A stretch of DNA of 51,033 nucleotides from JAIVHA01 sp965367295 (GCA_965367295.1 CBDUHN010000024.1:1-51033), one strand, 5' to 3'; numbered from the stretch's first letter, positions 1 to 8,576 are shown. Made by a program: numbers and translations. Notes: generated from the letters alone by a model not told the origin.

Positions 1-652
1 CCGGTGGGCTGCCGACGGGGGGGGCTGTGGGACGCACGGTGCTGGATTTGGCATCGGGTAAGCCGGGCCAGTTGCGCACCAGCTGTACCAGCCGCAGCAG
101 GTTGGTTTTGAAGTCGGAACCGATATCCAGTCGGGTGGAGCCTTGACCTGCGGAGAGTAATTTTGATTCCAGGAACAGGCCCGACTGCTCCACTGCCCTG
201 CGCAGGCCTTCCGGTGTGCTGACGGCTTTTGGCTCTGGCAGCTGGCGCAACAGGGTGCGGCTGAGCTCCTGCAATAGGGGGGGCAGGGGTTGCTGGCGGG
301 CGGCACTGAGCTGGGCGAGGTTGCTGAGTAGTGGCGCCAGGGAACCCTGTTTGGGTAGTTCTGTGCGAATGGCATTGCCCACCGGGTCGGCGCTGGTCGT
401 GGCGAGGATACGCAGCAACGGCTGCGGGGTGAGGCTTTCCACCTGCAGGGACAGCGGCTGGCCATTCTGCAGGGGAATGGGGCTCTGCCCCTGCACCAGC
501 TGGTTGCCGATCTGCAGGGTGGTCTGCCCGCCGGGCGTGGAGGCTACCGTAACGGCACGCAGCACCTGGCCCACCTGCCAGCCACTGGCGGTGGCGTCGG
601 TGCGCGTGGCGGCAGGCGGGATGCTGCTGGATACGGGACCGGTGGGTTCCAT
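1..652 (-). CDS. FliK-like flagellar hook-length control family protein, N-terminal part (cut by window edge)
   Basis: The frame is open from an ATG at 652-650 to the left edge, giving about 217 codons with no stop. The visible part is rich in Gln, Leu, Pro, Ser and Thr. It starts with a low-complexity segment, then a beta-rich stretch (around TLQIGNQLVQGQ), then a helical region ending near LDIGSDFKTNLLRLVQ. This composition and layout resemble the N-terminal half of FliK-like proteins of Gammaproteobacteria, which are often encoded beside an FlhB-like export gene. The conserved FliK C-terminal domain would lie outside the window, so the family call is an inference. No strong ribosome binding site is visible before the chosen start. 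It is divergent from the GYF-domain gene at 751. Confidence 0.5.
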   Translation of the reverse strand, partial: MEPTGPVSSSIPPAATRTDATASGWQVGQVLRAVTVASTPGGQTTLQIGNQLVQGQSPIPLQNGQPLSLQVESLTPQPLLRILATTSADPVGNAIRTELPKQGSLAPLLSNLAQLSAARQQPLPPLLQELSRTLLRQLPEPKAVSTPEGLRRAVEQSGLFLESKLLSAGQGSTRLDIGSDFKTNLLRLVQLVRNWPGLPDAKSSTVRPTAPPVGSPP

Positions 653-750
653 CGGGATGGCTCATTTCAGGGGCGATGCGCCAAGTGTGCAGCAATTTGC
701 CATGGGAAGAAACGGCGGAAGTTTTTCATAGGCTGCGGCATACTCAGCCT

Positions 751-1245
751 ATGAATGATTCCACATCCAGAGATCGATACTGGTATACGCGTCGTGACGG
801 CGTCGTGCGTGGCCCGTTCCCCGCCGTGCAGATCACCCGTCATATGTTGCTGGGTCGCATTCGGATGACCGACGAACTGCGGGTGGAGTCGGAGGAATGG
901 CGGTTGGTTTTGCAGTGCGAGAGCCTGTTTCCGGAAGAGTTGCGGGCGCCGTTGACCAGGGAAAACCAGGCCCGCCTGCAGCAGGCGCGGATGGCGGCCG
1001 ATGAGCGTACGCCGGGTGACCGGCGGGCTCGGGAGCCTGCTCCGCCGCAGGAGATTCTGGAGCGCCGCTCCGGTGTGGAACGGCGTCGACCGGAGCCGAT
1101 CGAGGTGGTGCGGTTTCGTGAACTGCGCTATCGCGAATCGGGGCAGGCTGCGCCGCTGCCCACCTCATCGACAGGTCGCGGCCTGGGTGGCTTGTGGCTG
1201 GCCGGATTACTGGGCTTGTTATTGCTCTGGTGGCTGGTGTACTGA
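751..1245 (+). CDS. GYF_2 (DUF4339-like) domain protein with C-terminal membrane anchor
   Basis: A protein of 164 residues. Residues about 9-45 contain the tryptophan/aromatic pattern WYTRRDGVVRGPF, followed by a helix and a second short strand. This is the pattern of the GYF_2 domain, which in bacteria is usually attached to membrane segments and thought to bind peptides. The middle (about 60-140) is charged, Arg/Glu-rich and probably disordered. The last 20 or so residues (LWLAGLLGLLLLWWLVY) form a single membrane segment ending at the C-terminus, so this is a tail-anchored arrangement. The ATG at 751 was chosen because the domain begins directly after it; the frame is open further upstream to 676 without similarity. 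The function is unknown. The next gene is convergent. Confidence 0.6.
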   Translation: MNDSTSRDRYWYTRRDGVVRGPFPAVQITRHMLLGRIRMTDELRVESEEWRLVLQCESLFPEELRAPLTRENQARLQQARMAADERTPGDRRAREPAPPQEILERRSGVERRRPEPIEVVRFRELRYRESGQAAPLPTSSTGRGLGGLWLAGLLGLLLLWWLVY

Positions 1246-1292
1246 CGGGATTCGCGCTGTCCCTGGCTTTCTCCCGGAGGGAGGGATAGTGT

Positions 1293-2210
1293 TTACAGGG
1301 TCGCGGCGGAAAAGGTATCGCAGGTATCCAGGTTGCCGCTCTCCAGTCCGGTCTTGAACCACTTGACGCGCTGGACGGAGCTGCCGTGGGTGAAGGAGTC
1401 GGGGCTGACATGGCCCTGGGTCTGCTTTTGCAGCCGGTCATCGCCGATGGCGCTGGCGGCCGTCAGGCCTTCCTCCACATCACCGGCTTCCAGTAGCTGG
1501 CGGGATTGATGGGCATGGTGTGCCCAGACGCCGGCAAGACAATCCGCCTGCAGTTCCTGGCGTACCGAGAGCCGGTTGCGTTCCACTTCGCTCAGCCCCT
1601 TGCCGGCCTCGGCGACCTCGCGGGAAACCCCCAGCAGGGTCTGCACATGATGGCCCACCTCGTGGGCGATGACGTAGGCCTGCGCGAAATCACCCGGTGC
1701 CTTGAAGCGGTCTTTCAGATCGCGGTAGAAACTGAGGTCGATGTAGACCTTGTGATCACCGGGACAATAGAACGGCCCCACCGCCGCCTGCCCCAGTCCG
1801 CAGGCGGAACGGACCGAACCGCGAAACAGTACCAGGCGAGGCTCTTCGTAACGCCCTCCCTGCTGCTGGAACAGGGCATGCCAGGTATCTTCCGTATCCG
1901 CCAACACCACCGAGACGAAGTCCACCAGTTGCTGTTCCTCAGCGCTCTGGGCGACCGGCTGCCCCTGCCGGGAAGAAACGGCGTCGGTCATCCCGCTGCC
2001 CCCGAGCAGACTGCCCAGGTTGCCGCTGAACAGCGTATAGGCGCCAAGCGCCAGCACCGCTACTATGGTGCCCTTTACCCCCAACAGCCGGAATACCATG
2101 GGCAGCAGCCGGAGCATGCCGCCACTTCCTCCGGGCAGGTTCGGGCCGGGGCCGCGCATCCCGCGCCGGTCCTCAATGTTCTGGCTTTGTCGGTTTCCAC
2201 GCCAACGCAT
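1293..2210 (-). CDS. YpfJ-type neutral zinc metallopeptidase
   Basis: A 305-residue protein of the YpfJ / KPN_02809 family (putative neutral zinc metallopeptidase). The N-terminus is Arg/Gly-rich (about 1-35) and is followed by one membrane segment (about 47-65). A catalytic domain then faces the periplasm. The zinc-binding and catalytic motif HEVGH is at residues 183-187, and the downstream RQELQADCLAG stretch supplies the likely third ligand glutamate, as expected for a zincin. Length and order match the family, whose substrate is not known. The gene stands alone, convergent with the GYF-domain gene and divergent from the gene at 2417. Confidence 0.88.
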   Translation of the reverse strand: MRWRGNRQSQNIEDRRGMRGPGPNLPGGSGGMLRLLPMVFRLLGVKGTIVAVLALGAYTLFSGNLGSLLGGSGMTDAVSSRQGQPVAQSAEEQQLVDFVSVVLADTEDTWHALFQQQGGRYEEPRLVLFRGSVRSACGLGQAAVGPFYCPGDHKVYIDLSFYRDLKDRFKAPGDFAQAYVIAHEVGHHVQTLLGVSREVAEAGKGLSEVERNRLSVRQELQADCLAGVWAHHAHQSRQLLEAGDVEEGLTAASAIGDDRLQKQTQGHVSPDSFTHGSSVQRVKWFKTGLESGNLDTCDTFSAATL

Positions 2211-2238
2211 CGCATGTGATCCTCAGGGTTGCTGCCAG

Positions 2239-2263
2239 GGCATTCATGCCAGTCATGAATGCC
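2239..2263. repeat. Perfect 10-bp inverted repeat in a divergent intergenic region
   Basis: GGCATTCATG and CATGAATGCC flank a 5-base spacer. The site lies just upstream of the metallopeptidase gene (minus) and about 155 bases before the gene at 2417 (plus). A second short inverted repeat, AGGGTA-GCT-TACCCT, lies at 2289-2303. Either could be an operator for the divergent promoters; a possible -10 box, TACAAT, is at 2366-2371 on the plus strand. The role is inferred. Confidence 0.4.
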
Positions 2264-2416
2264 GGAAGTCATCTACTATTAAAGAACAAGGGTAGCTTAC
2301 CCTGCCACCTGTGCGGCACGGAATGCAGTTTACAAACATGACACTCATTTACGCCCGAATCTGCATACAATCCATCTCAATCCGGCCGGATTCCCCTTTA
2401 CCTACAGGTACCCGTA

Positions 2417-3088
2417 ATGAGCACTGAAATTGACAGGCCGCATAGCCCTGCGGTGAAAGGCGGCCTGCGCTGGCCCCAGGTTGTACTTATCGTACTGGCC
2501 ACCATCATGGTGACCGCTGGACTTAGCTACTGGCTGTTGAGCCAGTATCTGTTTCTCAAGGAGTTCAAACCTGTCGAACTGAAGACCCGGGAAGAGCAGG
2601 TGCTCAACAGCAAACTGCGCGCCATCGGTTTTGATGTGCAGGACAGTAGCACGGATGGAGCGCTGGAACCGGAACCCTATAGCGAAGCAGGTGCCCGGCG
2701 CGAGGTGAGTTTCAGCGAACGGGAACTGAATGCGATGCTGGCGAAGAATACGGACCTGTCACGCAAACTGGCGATCGATCTGTCCGATGAACTGGTCAGT
2801 GCGAAGCTGTTGATGCCGTTGGAAGATGATTTTCCCATCATGGGTGGCAAGACCCTGCGGGTGCATGCCGGTGTGGAACTGGCCTACAAGGGTGGTAAGC
2901 CGATTGTCGTGTTGAAAGGCGTCAGTGTGATGGGGGTGCCGATTCCCAATGCCTGGTTGGGTAATTTGAAAAACGTGGACCTGGTGAATGAATTTGGCGC
3001 CGATCAGGGGTTCTGGAAAACCTTCGCCGAGGGTGTGGACAACATTCATGTCGAGGAAGGCAAGCTCATGGTCAAGCTGAAGGAATAA
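2417..3088 (+). CDS. Membrane-anchored protein of unknown function, DUF2140/YpmS-like
   Basis: A 223-residue protein with a short cytoplasmic N-terminus, one membrane segment (about residues 20-45, VVLIVLATIMVTAGLSYWLL) and an extracytoplasmic domain. The stretch ERELNAMLAKNTDLSRK followed by long beta strands (residues about 95-215) resembles the DUF2140/YpmS family of anchored proteins that may bind lipid, but the resemblance is from memory and weak. No catalytic motif is visible. The gene appears monocistronic: an upstream divergent region of about 200 bases holds inverted repeats, and the AmrA gene downstream is convergent. Confidence 0.65.
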   Translation: MSTEIDRPHSPAVKGGLRWPQVVLIVLATIMVTAGLSYWLLSQYLFLKEFKPVELKTREEQVLNSKLRAIGFDVQDSSTDGALEPEPYSEAGARREVSFSERELNAMLAKNTDLSRKLAIDLSDELVSAKLLMPLEDDFPIMGGKTLRVHAGVELAYKGGKPIVVLKGVSVMGVPIPNAWLGNLKNVDLVNEFGADQGFWKTFAEGVDNIHVEEGKLMVKLKE

Positions 3089-3149
3089 GAAAACCTTTCG
3101 TCTATGGATCGTCCCGCGGCAGCGTTCCGCTGACTGTCGCTACAGGGTG

Positions 3150-3746
3150 CTATCCCTCTTCCCCCATTCGCTGCGCCTGCACATACGTGGCACCGAACGC
3201 CTCGGTATCGTAGCGCTGTATGTGCATATCCGCAGACCAGAAATCCATGGGCAATCCGGCTTTCTGTTTGAGGTGACGGAAAAAATCCGCGGGTTCCGGC
3301 AGGCTTTCCCAGACCGAGGGCAGGAAGGTGCCGCGATGGCCAGCCGCCTCCAGGATCAGGCCATCCTCGCCGGGCCGTAGCTGGGCGATGAGATCCGCCT
3401 CGGTGCGGAAATGCAGGTCCTCGGGGGTGCCGAGCACGGAGATTTCGAGGTCCAGATCAGCCAGCTCGGCACTTTGCAATGGCGGGAAACGGGGGTCGCG
3501 AAAGGCGGCATTGAAGGCGTTTTCCGCTACATCCTGTGCCAGTGGCTGACGGGCGACCAGGCTGCCGATACAACCGCGCAACTGGCCCTGGCGGTGTAGC
3601 GTGACGAAGCAGGCGGCCTCCTGTAACAGGCTGGCGGGCAGGGTGTCCACATCGACCTCGATCGGATACTGCGTGCGCAACCCACTGTCAATGGAGTCGG
3701 CAGCCAGGCGCAGCAGGATCTGTTGTTCGGATTCGTTGGTGGGCAT
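3150..3746 (-). CDS. amrA: AmmeMemoRadiSam system protein A (AMMECR1 domain)
   Basis: A 198-residue AMMECR1-domain protein, the human AMMECR1 homologue family. The signature LRGCIGSL is at about residues 56-63. It is followed by NAFNAAFRDPRFPPL and the late block GTFLPSVWESLPEP, all hallmarks of the family. It ends close to the usual bacterial length. It lies 3 bases downstream of the Memo-family gene on the same strand, so the two are almost surely co-transcribed. The radical SAM partner is divergent at 4743. Biochemical function is not established; the conserved Cys in RGCIG and the fixed gene association suggest a role in a radical SAM-dependent modification (inference). Confidence 0.9.
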   Translation of the reverse strand: MPTNESEQQILLRLAADSIDSGLRTQYPIEVDVDTLPASLLQEAACFVTLHRQGQLRGCIGSLVARQPLAQDVAENAFNAAFRDPRFPPLQSAELADLDLEISVLGTPEDLHFRTEADLIAQLRPGEDGLILEAAGHRGTFLPSVWESLPEPADFFRHLKQKAGLPMDFWSADMHIQRYDTEAFGATYVQAQRMGEEG

Positions 3747-3749
3747 GGC

Positions 3750-4532
3750 TTACTCGAAGGCGTATGCCCCATAGCCCACCACGCGGTCCCGTGGGCCGGC
3801 GGTGTCGCCGGAATTGCGCAGATCCAGGGTATGGGCCTTCAGGCCGTGCGAGCGGGCCACCTGCAGCAGACCATTGACGGGATTGCGGCCACAGGCATCG
3901 TCGTAATGAATCTGTTGCGGGGACAGGGTTTCGATGGCCCTGGAGGTGGTACGATCCATGTGACATGCGGTTTCGTAGTCGTGGTAGTGACTGAGATCGG
4001 AGCTGATCACCAGCAGGGTTTCCGGTCCACCCCAGAGGATTTCCAGCACTTCCGCAACCTCGGCGGTGGTACTGTCGCCAACCACGATAGGCACCAGCCG
4101 GAACACATCCAGGCATTCCTGCAAAAAGGGTAACTGGACTTCCAGGCTGTGTTCCTGGCGGTGGGCCTCGTCGAGGGTGCGCACCTGGGGTAGCTGGAGG
4201 ATGCGTTCCACCGCGGTGGTATCGATTTCGATATTGCCCAGCGGGGTGGCGAAGTAACGGGCGCTACTGACCGCCATACCTTGTAATGCCACGCGGTGCG
4301 CGGGGCCAAGCAGTACCACCCGCTTAATTTCCGCACGGCGTTCCGCGAGGCTGGCATAGGCGGCAGCCGCGACCGGCCCGGAATAGATATAACCGGCATG
4401 GGGTACGATGATGGCCTTGGGCAGATGCCGTCCGGGGTGCGCCTGATGGAGATAATCCTGGATCGTTCGGTGCAACTCCTGCGGATTATCGGGGTAAAAC
4501 ATACCGGCCACCGCCGGCGTACGAATGGACAT
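3750..4532 (-). CDS. amrB: AmmeMemoRadiSam system protein B (Memo family)
   Basis: A 260-residue Memo-family protein, related in fold to extradiol (class III) dioxygenases. The start MSIRTPAVAGMFYP and the motifs VPHAGYIYSGPVA (about residues 44-56), VVLLGPAHRVA (about 72-82) and SSDLSHYHDYETA (about 177-189) carry the conserved histidines that form the metal/active-site pocket in this family. First gene of a two-gene minus-strand operon with amrA, 3 bases apart. A divergent spacer of about 210 bases separates it from amrS and must hold the promoters for both directions. The reaction is unknown. Confidence 0.9.
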   Translation of the reverse strand: MSIRTPAVAGMFYPDNPQELHRTIQDYLHQAHPGRHLPKAIIVPHAGYIYSGPVAAAAYASLAERRAEIKRVVLLGPAHRVALQGMAVSSARYFATPLGNIEIDTTAVERILQLPQVRTLDEAHRQEHSLEVQLPFLQECLDVFRLVPIVVGDSTTAEVAEVLEILWGGPETLLVISSDLSHYHDYETACHMDRTTSRAIETLSPQQIHYDDACGRNPVNGLLQVARSHGLKAHTLDLRNSGDTAGPRDRVVGYGAYAFE

Positions 4533-4638
4533 GATCCAGCCCTCCGAGTAATTGATGATCCATTCCCGTCAATCAGGTGCTTTCGACTGATTCGCCATAC
4601 CCGCTATGCTTCAGCATGATGATCAGGGAATTAACCAG

Positions 4639-4662
4639 AGGCATATTTAGATATGTATGCCT
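4639..4662. promoter_or_regulatory. Inverted repeat between amrBA and amrS
   Basis: AGGCATA and TATGCCT are separated by 10 bases in the divergent spacer of the AmmeMemoRadiSam genes. The symmetry and the 24-base span suit a dimeric regulator. Nothing else supports this, so operator function is inferred. Confidence 0.35.
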
Positions 4663-4742
4663 GATTCGTGTGGATTACAAGGGCGCACAGGGAATTGAAT
4701 AGGGGTAATATTGCAAATACAGGGCAAGTGGAGATCAGGATA

Positions 4743-5822
4743 ATGAACACCACAGTGGATACCCGGTACTGGCATACTCTGGATGATGGTCGGGTGCAGT
4801 GTGATCTCTGCCCGCGTTTCTGCAAGCTGCACGAGGGGCAACGGGGTCTGTGTTTCGTACGTGCCAATGAAGATGGCAGGGTGGTCATGACCAGTTTTGG
4901 CCGTTCCAGCGGTTTTTGTATTGATCCCATAGAGAAGAAACCCCTGAATCATTTCCTGCCAGGTAGTCCAGTGCTTTCTTTTGGGACGGCCGGTTGCAAT
5001 CTCGCCTGCAAATTCTGTCAGAACTGGGATATCAGCAAATCACGGGAAATCGACACCCTGGCCGATGCCGCGGCACCGGAGAAGCTGGCCCGGGTAGCCA
5101 GGGAACTGGGCTGCCGCAGTATCGCCTATACCTACAACGATCCGGTCATTTTCATGGAGTACGCCGATGCGGTAGCCGATGCCTGCCATGCCGTGGACGT
5201 GAAATCCGTGGCGGTGACGGCGGGCTATATCAACCCCGAACCGGCAAAGGAATTCTTTGCCCACATGGATGCCGCCAATGTGGACCTCAAGGCCTTTACC
5301 GAACGTTTCTACTGGAAGTTGACCGGTGGGCATCTACAGCCGGTGCTGGATACCCTGTTGTATCTCAAACATGAAACCAGTGTCTGGTTTGAACTGACTA
5401 CGCTGCTGATCCCTGGTGAAAACGATTCCAGTGACGAGATAGAGAAAATGAGCCGCTGGGTGGTGGAGCATCTGGGGCCGGATGTGCCCATGCATTTCAC
5501 GGCATTTCATCCCGACTGGAAGATGATGGAGGTGCCCCCGACGCCCCCGGCGGCCCTGACCCGCGCGCGGGCAGTCGCCATGCAGCAGGGGGTGCGTTAT
5601 GCCTATACGGGAAATGTGCATGACAAGGCAGGGGAAAGTACCTACTGTCATCACTGCGGCCAGAAACTGATCGGTCGCGACTGGTATCAGTTGTCTGACT
5701 GGAATCTCACTCCCGATGGTAATTGCAATGCCTGTGGTACGCCGTTGGCCGGTGTGTTTGATGCACAACCGGGTGACTGGGGGGCGAAGCGCCAGCCGGT
5801 GCTGCTGGAAAAATATGCCTGA
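4743..5822 (+). CDS. amrS: AmmeMemoRadiSam system radical SAM protein
   Basis: A 359-residue radical SAM protein. The cluster-binding CxxxCxxC motif is at residues 85, 89 and 92 (GCNLACKFCQNW), preceded by an N-terminal cysteine group (C20, C23, C27, C37), as in the PflA-related AmrS family. The C-terminus carries two CxxC pairs (YCHHCG and CNACG), likely a zinc ribbon. The ATG at 4743 is chosen because GGAGATCAGG lies just upstream and the Cys-rich domain follows. The frame is open further upstream, but that part is unlike the family. It pairs with amrA and amrB on the other strand. The substrate is unknown; a glycyl-radical-activase-like or modification chemistry is possible. Confidence 0.9.
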   Translation: MNTTVDTRYWHTLDDGRVQCDLCPRFCKLHEGQRGLCFVRANEDGRVVMTSFGRSSGFCIDPIEKKPLNHFLPGSPVLSFGTAGCNLACKFCQNWDISKSREIDTLADAAAPEKLARVARELGCRSIAYTYNDPVIFMEYADAVADACHAVDVKSVAVTAGYINPEPAKEFFAHMDAANVDLKAFTERFYWKLTGGHLQPVLDTLLYLKHETSVWFELTTLLIPGENDSSDEIEKMSRWVVEHLGPDVPMHFTAFHPDWKMMEVPPTPPAALTRARAVAMQQGVRYAYTGNVHDKAGESTYCHHCGQKLIGRDWYQLSDWNLTPDGNCNACGTPLAGVFDAQPGDWGAKRQPVLLEKYA

Positions 5823-5840
5823 AACGGGACATCTTCCTGG

Positions 5841-5860
5841 ATTCCGGTATCTTCCGGAAT
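5841..5860. terminator. Palindromic hairpin after amrS (repeat-like)
   Basis: ATTCCGG, a 6-base loop and CCGGAAT make a 7-bp stem directly downstream of amrS. The surrounding words CTGGATTCCGG and CCGGAATGACA resemble the dispersed 'CTGGATTCCCG..CGGGAATGACG' palindromes found in many proteobacteria. There is no T-run, so termination is uncertain. Confidence 0.4.
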
Positions 5861-5937
5861 GACAGCTCGGGTAGTGGCTCAGTGATTTCTTGGATCCTGT
5901 TCAGTAAAACGATAAACCAGGACAACCAGCAAACACC

Positions 5938-7884
5938 ATGAATTTGATTACCTCACTGCGTATTCTGATCATCGATGATTCAGAGGATGATGCCTTTCTG
6001 CTGGTGCGCGCACTGGAGCGTAATGGTTACCGGATTTCCTGGGAACGGGTCGATAGCGAGCCGGCCATGATGGACAGCCTGGCATCCAAGGACTGGGATG
6101 TGGTGATTTCCGATTACCATATGCCGGAATTCGATGCCCAGCGGGCGTTGGATCTGATGCAGGCCAGCGGTCTGGACCTGCCTTTTATTGTGGTGTCCGG
6201 TGCGGTGGGTGAGGAAAAGGCCGTGGAGATCATGCTCGCTGGCGCCCACGACTTCGTGGTCAAGCAGAATCTGTCCCGTCTGGCCCCCGTGATCCAGCGT
6301 GAATTGCGCGAGGCCCAGTTGCGCAAGGAGCGGCGCCGTGATGAGGAACAGTTGCAACTACAGGTTGCCGCGCTGGATTCCGCCGCCAACGGTATTTTTA
6401 TCACCGATCGTGATGGCACTATCGAATGGGCCAACCAGGCCTTTACGGAACTGACTGGTTATGGATTTGATGAGGCGGTGGGGCAGTCGGCCGGTATCCT
6501 GAGATCGGGAAAATACGCGAATGCCTTCTATGGCGAGCTCTGGAACACCATTCTGGAAGGGAAGAAGTGGCATGGGGAAATCATCAACCGGCGCAAGGAT
6601 GGCAGTGAGTATGTTGAGGAACAATCCATTACCTCGGTGCGCAGCACCGATGGCGAGATCTCCCATTTCATCATCATTCAACAGGATGTGACTGAGCGGC
6701 AGCGTGCGGCACGGGAGCGTGAGGATTTGCAGCGCCAGTTGCAGCAGGCACACAAAATGGAAGCCCTGGGGCAGTTGGCCGGTGGTATCGCCCATGACTT
6801 CAACAACATCCTTGGCGCCATCATCGGCTATACCGATCTGGCCCTGGAGCGGTTTGCGCCCGATGGTCAGGGCAAACTGGGCGAGTACCTGAATCAGGTC
6901 TATCGGGCGGCTATTCGCGCCCGTGATCTCATTGCCCAGATGCTGGCCTACAGCCGCAGCAGTGGTCGCTCCAGCCAGGTGGTGCGGGTGGAGTCGGTGG
7001 TCAAGGAGGTGATCAAAATGTTGCGCTCCGCCATGCCCGCGACCATGGAATTCCATACTGAGTTCGCAATAGAGGTTCCCATGGTGCGCATTGACCCGGT
7101 GCAGCTTCACCAGATGGTAATGAATCTCTGCATCAATGCCCGCGATGCCATGGAGGGGCACGGACAGTTGCAGGTGCGGGTGGAGCGTGCCCAGGGGTTG
7201 CAGGCGGTATGTGCTTCCTGCCATCACCAGATGGAAGGGGATTTTGTGGAACTGAAGGTCTGTGATTCCGGTGCGGGTATTGAGCAGGATGTGTTGCCGC
7301 GCATTTTTGAGCCGTTTTTTACTACCAAGGCGGTGGGTAGTGGTACCGGCATGGGGCTGTCGGTGGTGCACGGGATTCTGCACGAACACGGTGGCCACGT
7401 ACTGGTGGAGACCACACCGGGCCATGGCACCTGTTTTCGCCTGCTGTTGCCCGGTCTGAGTGCGGCGGTGATGGAGGAGTCCTGCCCGGAATACGCCAAT
7501 CAGGTATTGCGTCGCGGCCACGGTCGTGTGCTGGTGGTGGATGATGAGGTGCGGCTGGTGAATTATTATGCCGAATTACTGGAAAGCCAGGGTTACCAGG
7601 TAACCGGGTTTACCGATGCGGGTGAAGCCCTGCTGCACTTTCGCGAAGCGCCGGAGGAGGTCGACCTGGTGATTACCGACCAGACCATGCCGGAAATGAC
7701 CGGTATGCGCCTGGCCGAGGCATTGTTGCAGATCCGTCCGGAACTGCCGGTGATTCTCTGCACCGGGTATAGCGATGAAATTGACGCCCGCAGTGCCAAG
7801 GCCCTGCGGGTGGCGGAGTATTTCCAGAAACCGGTGCTGCCCGGCGATCTTATCAATCGCGTGGGTGAACTGTTGCAGGGCTGA
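5938..7884 (+). CDS. Hybrid sensor histidine kinase (REC-PAS-HisKA-HATPase-REC)
   Basis: A 648-residue soluble phosphorelay protein with no membrane segment. An N-terminal receiver (residues 1-125, phospho-acceptor D59) is followed by a PAS domain (about 140-252) and HisKA with H286 in GGIAHDFNNIL. HATPase_c has an N box (397-404, LCINARDAM), a G1 box at D443 (CDSGAGI), an F box (EPFFTTK) and a G2 box (GTGMGLS). A C-terminal receiver ends the protein (about 528-648, acceptor D581). An insertion between N and G1 holds CASCHH (425-430), a cysteine pair seen in some gammaproteobacterial kinases. No output domain is present, so phosphotransfer must go to another protein. mogA follows after 10 bases. 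The signal is unknown. Confidence 0.92.
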   Translation: MNLITSLRILIIDDSEDDAFLLVRALERNGYRISWERVDSEPAMMDSLASKDWDVVISDYHMPEFDAQRALDLMQASGLDLPFIVVSGAVGEEKAVEIMLAGAHDFVVKQNLSRLAPVIQRELREAQLRKERRRDEEQLQLQVAALDSAANGIFITDRDGTIEWANQAFTELTGYGFDEAVGQSAGILRSGKYANAFYGELWNTILEGKKWHGEIINRRKDGSEYVEEQSITSVRSTDGEISHFIIIQQDVTERQRAAREREDLQRQLQQAHKMEALGQLAGGIAHDFNNILGAIIGYTDLALERFAPDGQGKLGEYLNQVYRAAIRARDLIAQMLAYSRSSGRSSQVVRVESVVKEVIKMLRSAMPATMEFHTEFAIEVPMVRIDPVQLHQMVMNLCINARDAMEGHGQLQVRVERAQGLQAVCASCHHQMEGDFVELKVCDSGAGIEQDVLPRIFEPFFTTKAVGSGTGMGLSVVHGILHEHGGHVLVETTPGHGTCFRLLLPGLSAAVMEESCPEYANQVLRRGHGRVLVVDDEVRLVNYYAELLESQGYQVTGFTDAGEALLHFREAPEEVDLVITDQTMPEMTGMRLAEALLQIRPELPVILCTGYSDEIDARSAKALRVAEYFQKPVLPGDLINRVGELLQG

Positions 7885-7894
7885 GGAGTGGCAG

Positions 7895-8431
7895 GTGGAA
7901 AACGGGCTCGTTCGAATTGGTATTGTCACTGTGTCGGATCGCGCCAGCCGTGGTGAGTATGAGGATCTGGGTGGGCCCGCGATACGGGCCTGGCTGGAAC
8001 GGGCGTTGGTATCGGAATGGGAGGCTGTGCCGCGGCTGATTCCCGATGAGTGTTCCCAGGTTGAGGCGGTGCTCAGGGAACTCTGTGATGTGGAGGGCTG
8101 CAGCCTGGTGGTGACCACCGGGGGGACCGGGCCGGCCTTGCGGGATATCACGCCGGAAGCGACCGAGGCGGTGTGTGAAAAATTGCTCGATGGTTTCGGC
8201 GAGCAGATGCGGGCGGTATCCCTGCAGCATGTGCCCACCGCAATTCTGTCCCGCCAGGTCGCCGGTATTCGCGGCAGGACGCTGATCATCAACCTGCCGG
8301 GCAAGCCGGCGGCAATCGCCGAATGCCTGGAGGCGGTGTTTGCCGCAGTACCCTATTGCCTGGACCTGATCGAGGCCGGCTATATCGAAACCGATTCCTC
8401 AGTGGTTAAGGCCTTCCGCCCGAAGAAATAG
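7895..8431 (+). CDS. mogA: Molybdopterin adenylyltransferase MogA
   Basis: A 178-residue MoaB/MogA-fold enzyme that adenylylates molybdopterin before molybdenum insertion in molybdenum cofactor synthesis. It shows the family blocks IGIVTVSDRAS near the start, TTGGTGPALRDITPEAT (molybdopterin/ATP binding, about residues 71-87) and NLPGKPAAIAECLEAV (about 131-146). The start is GTG at 7895: AGGAG at 7884-7888 gives a 6-base spacing and the family N-terminus begins directly there, while the longer open frame upstream overlaps the kinase gene. Ten bases from the kinase stop, so it is probably in the same transcript. Confidence 0.88.
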   Translation: MENGLVRIGIVTVSDRASRGEYEDLGGPAIRAWLERALVSEWEAVPRLIPDECSQVEAVLRELCDVEGCSLVVTTGGTGPALRDITPEATEAVCEKLLDGFGEQMRAVSLQHVPTAILSRQVAGIRGRTLIINLPGKPAAIAECLEAVFAAVPYCLDLIEAGYIETDSSVVKAFRPKK

Positions 8432-8576
8432 CGCATCGGAGATTTCGCTGTGGTGGCCATTCATGGCTGGATGCCAGTGCGTTGGTATGGCGATCCGTGT
8501 GGCGGGGGATGGTTTCGCACCTTCAGGGAATGCGCCTGCGCAGGTGGCCAGGCAACAACAGCCCGCCACTCCTGCA

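Noticed and set aside
216..731. Plus-strand frame opposite the first gene
   Set aside because: Cys/Arg-rich peptide, no domain, antisense to the better supported minus-strand frame.
7205..7240. CASCH as a heme c site in the kinase
   Set aside because: The protein has no signal peptide, so covalent heme attachment by the periplasmic system is not expected.
8432..8576. Possible small gene or regulatory RNA between mogA and glgB
   Set aside because: No ribosome site, no strong hairpin and no conserved motif; convergent spacer of 145 bases.
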